The notes under the pieces are model-generated. The model was not told the DNA's origin. It saw only the letters and a list, made by a program, of their open reading frames with translations, and did no database searches. The position numbers were made by a program, and so were the translations under genes. DNA of 64,000 nucleotides from JBBATK01 sp040398805 (GTDB taxonomy: Bacteria; Bacteroidota; Ignavibacteria; Kapaibacteriales; NICIL-2): assembly GCA_040398805.1 (NCBI GenBank), contig JBBATK010000003.1:186001-250000 (forward strand), given 5' to 3'. Shown here one piece after another: positions 61,712-64,000 of this stretch (the stretch's first letter is position 1; each line of letters opens with the position of its first letter).

Positions 61712-63322
61712 ATGAAGCGGAGAAGTTTTTTACGGCAGAGCGTAGCGGCAACGACAATGGCGGCCGCGGCTCCCCAACTCATTGCTGGCATGCGAGTGCG
61801 CGCGAATTCTCCCGTGTTCTCGTTCTCTCCCAATGTGTTGGATGACAACGACAACATCCTCATCATCATCCAGCTGTTCGGCGGCAACGACGCATTGAAC
61901 ACGGTGGTGCCCGTGGCGGACGATATGTATTACACCATGCGCCCCACCTTGGCCGTCCAGAAGAAAGATGCATGGCAGTGGCTGGGGACGGACATGTATT
62001 TCCATCCGGCCCTGGTGAAGAACGCCCATCAGAACGGCTTCGGCGGGTTGATGGATTCGGGACGTCTGGCGGTGATCCAGGATGTGGGATACGAACAGCC
62101 GAACCTTTCCCACTTCCGGTCCACGGACATCTGGCTGTCCGGTATCAACAACTCCGATCCCGCGTTCCGTCTGGACGAAGGTTGGATAGGACGCTACTTC
62201 GAGCGGGCGCTGCCGGACTTCCCCAACACGCTGCCCGAGCATCCGTTGTGCGTGCAGATCGGCGGCTCCTTGTCCCTGCTGTTCCAGTCGCAACGTGGCG
62301 ACATGGGTATCGCGCTCACCGATCCGCAGAAGTTCTTCGACCTGGGCCAGGGCCTGTCGCCCGATGAAGACTACATGACCGATACGACGCCGTATGCAGA
62401 GGAGTTCAACTTCATCCGCTCCATCGCAGCGCAAAGCGACAGTTATTCGCAGATCGTCCTGGACGCGTACAAGAAGGGTGTGAACAAGGAGAATTACGGC
62501 ACCACGGGTCTTTCCGCGCAACTCGGTCTCATCGCGCGCCTCATCTCCGGCGGACTGAAGTCGAAAGTGTATATGGTGAGTGTGGGCGGCTTCGACACGC
62601 ACGTGCAACAACAGGATGCGACCGATGTGACGAAGGGTATCCATCCCGGCTTGCTCTCGCAGATCGCCAACGGCGTTTCCCGATTCATGAGCGACGCCTT
62701 GCAACAAGGCTTCAGCAAGCGCGTAGCAGGTTTGACCGTGTCCGAGTTCGGACGTCGGCCGTATGAGAACGGCTCACGCGGTACGGACCACGGCGCCGCC
62801 GGTGTCCAGTTCGTGTTCGGCGACGGAAACAACATCCGTTCCTCGCGGTACGGCAATGCGCCGAATCTCAAGGACGTGGACAAGAACGGCGATGTGGTGT
62901 ACCAGACCGATTACCGCCGGATCTACGCGGATATCCTCATGAACTGGTTCAATGCCAGCGAAGACGACATGCGGGCCATCCTGAAGTTGAACGCCAACGA
63001 CACCATCGCTCCCTTGAACGTGTTCGTGAAGCGCACGACGGACGTGCGAGATGTGTTCGACGGTCTGGGAGAGAACGCCATCGCCGTTCATCCGAATCCT
63101 TCGTGGGGCGATGTGACGGTGACGTTGGAACTGGCGCGACCCGACGACGTGCGCGTTTCCATCTTCAACGCGCGCGGTCAACTCGTCCGCCATGTACATG
63201 AAGGACTCCTCATGCCGGGACGCATCGTCATCCCCGCGAACATCTCTACGAGCGGACAGTATATCTGCGTCGTCACCGCGGGCGGTCAGATGTATCAAAA
63301 ACCCTTTGCCGTTGTGCGGTAA
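61712..63322 (+). CDS. DUF1501 family protein with Tat-like leader and T9SS sorting domain
   Basis: 536 residues. Leader MKRRSFLRQSVAATTMAAAA carries RRSFLRQ, a good Tat motif, with an Ala-rich core. DUF1501 (sulfatase-like fold) motifs: LFGGNDALNTVVPV near 53, GGFDTHVQQQDATD near 290, SEFGRRPYENGSRGTDHG near 345. The last 80 residues, from VHPNPSWGDVTVTLEL through GQYICVVTAGGQMYQKPFAVVR (final strand), are a T9SS type A sorting domain. So it appears to be exported folded by Tat and then sorted by T9SS. It pairs with the DUF1800 gene upstream. Confidence 0.9.
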   Translation: MKRRSFLRQSVAATTMAAAAPQLIAGMRVRANSPVFSFSPNVLDDNDNILIIIQLFGGNDALNTVVPVADDMYYTMRPTLAVQKKDAWQWLGTDMYFHPALVKNAHQNGFGGLMDSGRLAVIQDVGYEQPNLSHFRSTDIWLSGINNSDPAFRLDEGWIGRYFERALPDFPNTLPEHPLCVQIGGSLSLLFQSQRGDMGIALTDPQKFFDLGQGLSPDEDYMTDTTPYAEEFNFIRSIAAQSDSYSQIVLDAYKKGVNKENYGTTGLSAQLGLIARLISGGLKSKVYMVSVGGFDTHVQQQDATDVTKGIHPGLLSQIANGVSRFMSDALQQGFSKRVAGLTVSEFGRRPYENGSRGTDHGAAGVQFVFGDGNNIRSSRYGNAPNLKDVDKNGDVVYQTDYRRIYADILMNWFNASEDDMRAILKLNANDTIAPLNVFVKRTTDVRDVFDGLGENAIAVHPNPSWGDVTVTLELARPDDVRVSIFNARGQLVRHVHEGLLMPGRIVIPANISTSGQYICVVTAGGQMYQKPFAVVR

Positions 63323-63345
63323 ACTTCCGGTCGTTATTATTGGTC

Positions 63346-64000
63346 ATGAAATCAACGCATCAAGGCGGGAACCGGTTTCCCGCCTTTCGTGTATCCGTCA
63401 TCTTCACCGTCGTGCTCGCCGCATTGGGCTCGTTCACGGGCTGCAACACCACCGATCCCGAGATCTTCTACAACATCCGCAGCGCCTCGATAAGCGCGAA
63501 CCTGCTCGGCGGCACGGAAGGATACCCTGACAGCACCTATACGTTCGCCATCCGGCATACCTACGTGACCGTCCCGCGGCAGTACGTGTGGACCTTCGAC
63601 GACGGCGATTCCATCGTCACCCGCGACTCCCTCCCCGTTCGCCATCGTTTCCGTGCCGAGGGTTCCTACACGATCATCGTGCGGATCTTCAACCTAGAGG
63701 TGAACCGCGAGGTGGCCCGCACCTCGCTTACTGTCAACATCCGCTCCAGCGTTCCCGTGATACCGATGACGGAGGTCCTCGCGGGCGCTTTTGTCATGGG
63801 CAATAACAGGAATATCAGCCAAGCGGAGTCGCCTGCACACCCTGTTACCATCTCGAGGCCGTACCTGGTGTCCACCTACGAGGTCCGCAACATGGAGTGG
63901 AACATGATCATGCCCCGCTCGCCGTCGTGGTCGCAACCGGACTCACTACCTGTCGAGAACATCACCTGGTTCGAGGCTGTGGATTTCTGCAACCGGCTTT
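63346..64000 (+). CDS. PKD and FGE-sulfatase-like (SUMF1) lipoprotein, partial at right edge
   Basis: Open frame of 218 codons to the window end, start ATG 63346. Lipoprotein signal: basic N-terminus, core VIFTVVLAALGSFTGC with Cys at residue 32. A PKD-like unit follows (YVWTFDDGDSIVTRDSLPV, HRFRAEGSYTIIV). From about residue 144 the FGE-sulfatase/SUMF1 domain begins: VLAGAFVMGN, ESPAHPVTISRPYLVSTYEV, and NITWFEAVDFCNRL. GldJ and GldK of the T9SS are lipoproteins with this domain, but the PKD unit is not typical of them, so it may be an unrelated lipoprotein. The catalytic Cys region is outside the window. Confidence 0.85.
   Translation, partial: MKSTHQGGNRFPAFRVSVIFTVVLAALGSFTGCNTTDPEIFYNIRSASISANLLGGTEGYPDSTYTFAIRHTYVTVPRQYVWTFDDGDSIVTRDSLPVRHRFRAEGSYTIIVRIFNLEVNREVARTSLTVNIRSSVPVIPMTEVLAGAFVMGNNRNISQAESPAHPVTISRPYLVSTYEVRNMEWNMIMPRSPSWSQPDSLPVENITWFEAVDFCNRL
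63362..63386 (+). terminator. Hairpin at the 5' end of the lipoprotein coding sequence
   Basis: Ten-base perfect stem AAGGCGGGAA/TTCCCGCCTT with a five-base loop, followed by TCGTG. It lies 39 bases past the DUF1501 stop and looks like that gene's terminator, yet it falls inside the first 14 codons of the next gene. The T run is short, so it may act as an attenuator or be fortuitous. Confidence 0.45.

Noticed and set aside
1..64000. Possible CRISPR array, defence island, prophage or insertion sequence
   Set aside because: No regularly spaced repeats, transposase, integrase, restriction or phage structural genes were found; the window reads as core chromosome with envelope genes.

Overview
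The window looks like a chromosomal segment of an FCB-group bacterium (Bacteroidota/Chlorobiota side; the Kapabacteria/Ignavibacteria lineage is my best guess, not proven). Reasons: a full-length SprA, the outer-membrane pore of the type IX secretion system (T9SS); five or so secreted proteins ending in T9SS-type C-terminal sorting domains; promoters of the Bacteroidota form (TTTG, 19 bases, TAnnTTTG), best seen in front of a tRNA-Thr gene; few clear Shine-Dalgarno sequences; and fairly high GC. No transposase, integrase, phage gene, CRISPR array or rRNA was seen. Coding is dense and most long antisense frames are GC-driven shadows.

Layout. 1-7973 (minus strand): a complete SUF iron-sulfur cluster operon, sufB-sufC-sufD-sufS-sufU-sufT-like-rrf2-sufA, followed by an Fe/Mn superoxide dismutase with its own terminator and the start of queE. 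An IscR type-1-like operator lies on the suf promoter, so the Rrf2 regulator made by the operon probably controls it. 8042-14043 (minus): a T9SS-sorted SBBP/Ig-like surface protein, a TPR protein and a small DUF1566 lipoprotein. 14378-15173: tRNA-Thr(TGT) and gmhA. 15253-20848 (plus): rimM, tsaB, a 3-hydroxyacyl-CoA dehydrogenase relative that has lost catalytic residues, an unknown Cys-containing protein, a membrane sensor histidine kinase and a polytopic membrane protein, meeting a TerC protein head-on. 22018-24784: aspartate kinase and a BNR-repeat surface protein. 24823-29605 (minus): trpS followed closely by a GT-C type glycosyltransferase, a fumarylacetoacetate hydrolase-family enzyme and a beta-propeller lipoprotein.

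29833-41553: rhomboid protease, an IgGFc-binding-domain secreted protein, a PilM-like actin-fold protein, two tandem LysM lytic transglycosylase paralogues (the second with an altered active site), Der GTPase and TrhO. 41703-47227: a giant Ig-repeat T9SS cargo protein and 4-hydroxyphenylpyruvate dioxygenase. 47358-57344 (minus): sprA with a tightly linked unknown exported protein downstream, then MsrB fused to a decayed MsrA domain, and a short-chain dehydrogenase. 57643-64000 (plus): an OmpA-family protein with two OmpA-like domains and a 20-proline linker, a DUF1800/DUF1501 pair (the second carrying both a Tat-like leader and a T9SS tail), and the start of a PKD plus FGE-sulfatase-like lipoprotein.

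The recurring theme is envelope biology: T9SS export (SprA, several cargos), peptidoglycan contact (OmpA, LysM transglycosylases), lipoproteins and Fe-S/oxidative stress maintenance (SUF, SOD, MsrB). The most interesting leads are the Rrf2 operator, the three enzymes that keep a fold but have lost catalytic residues, the Tat plus T9SS protein, and the unknown gene coupled to sprA.
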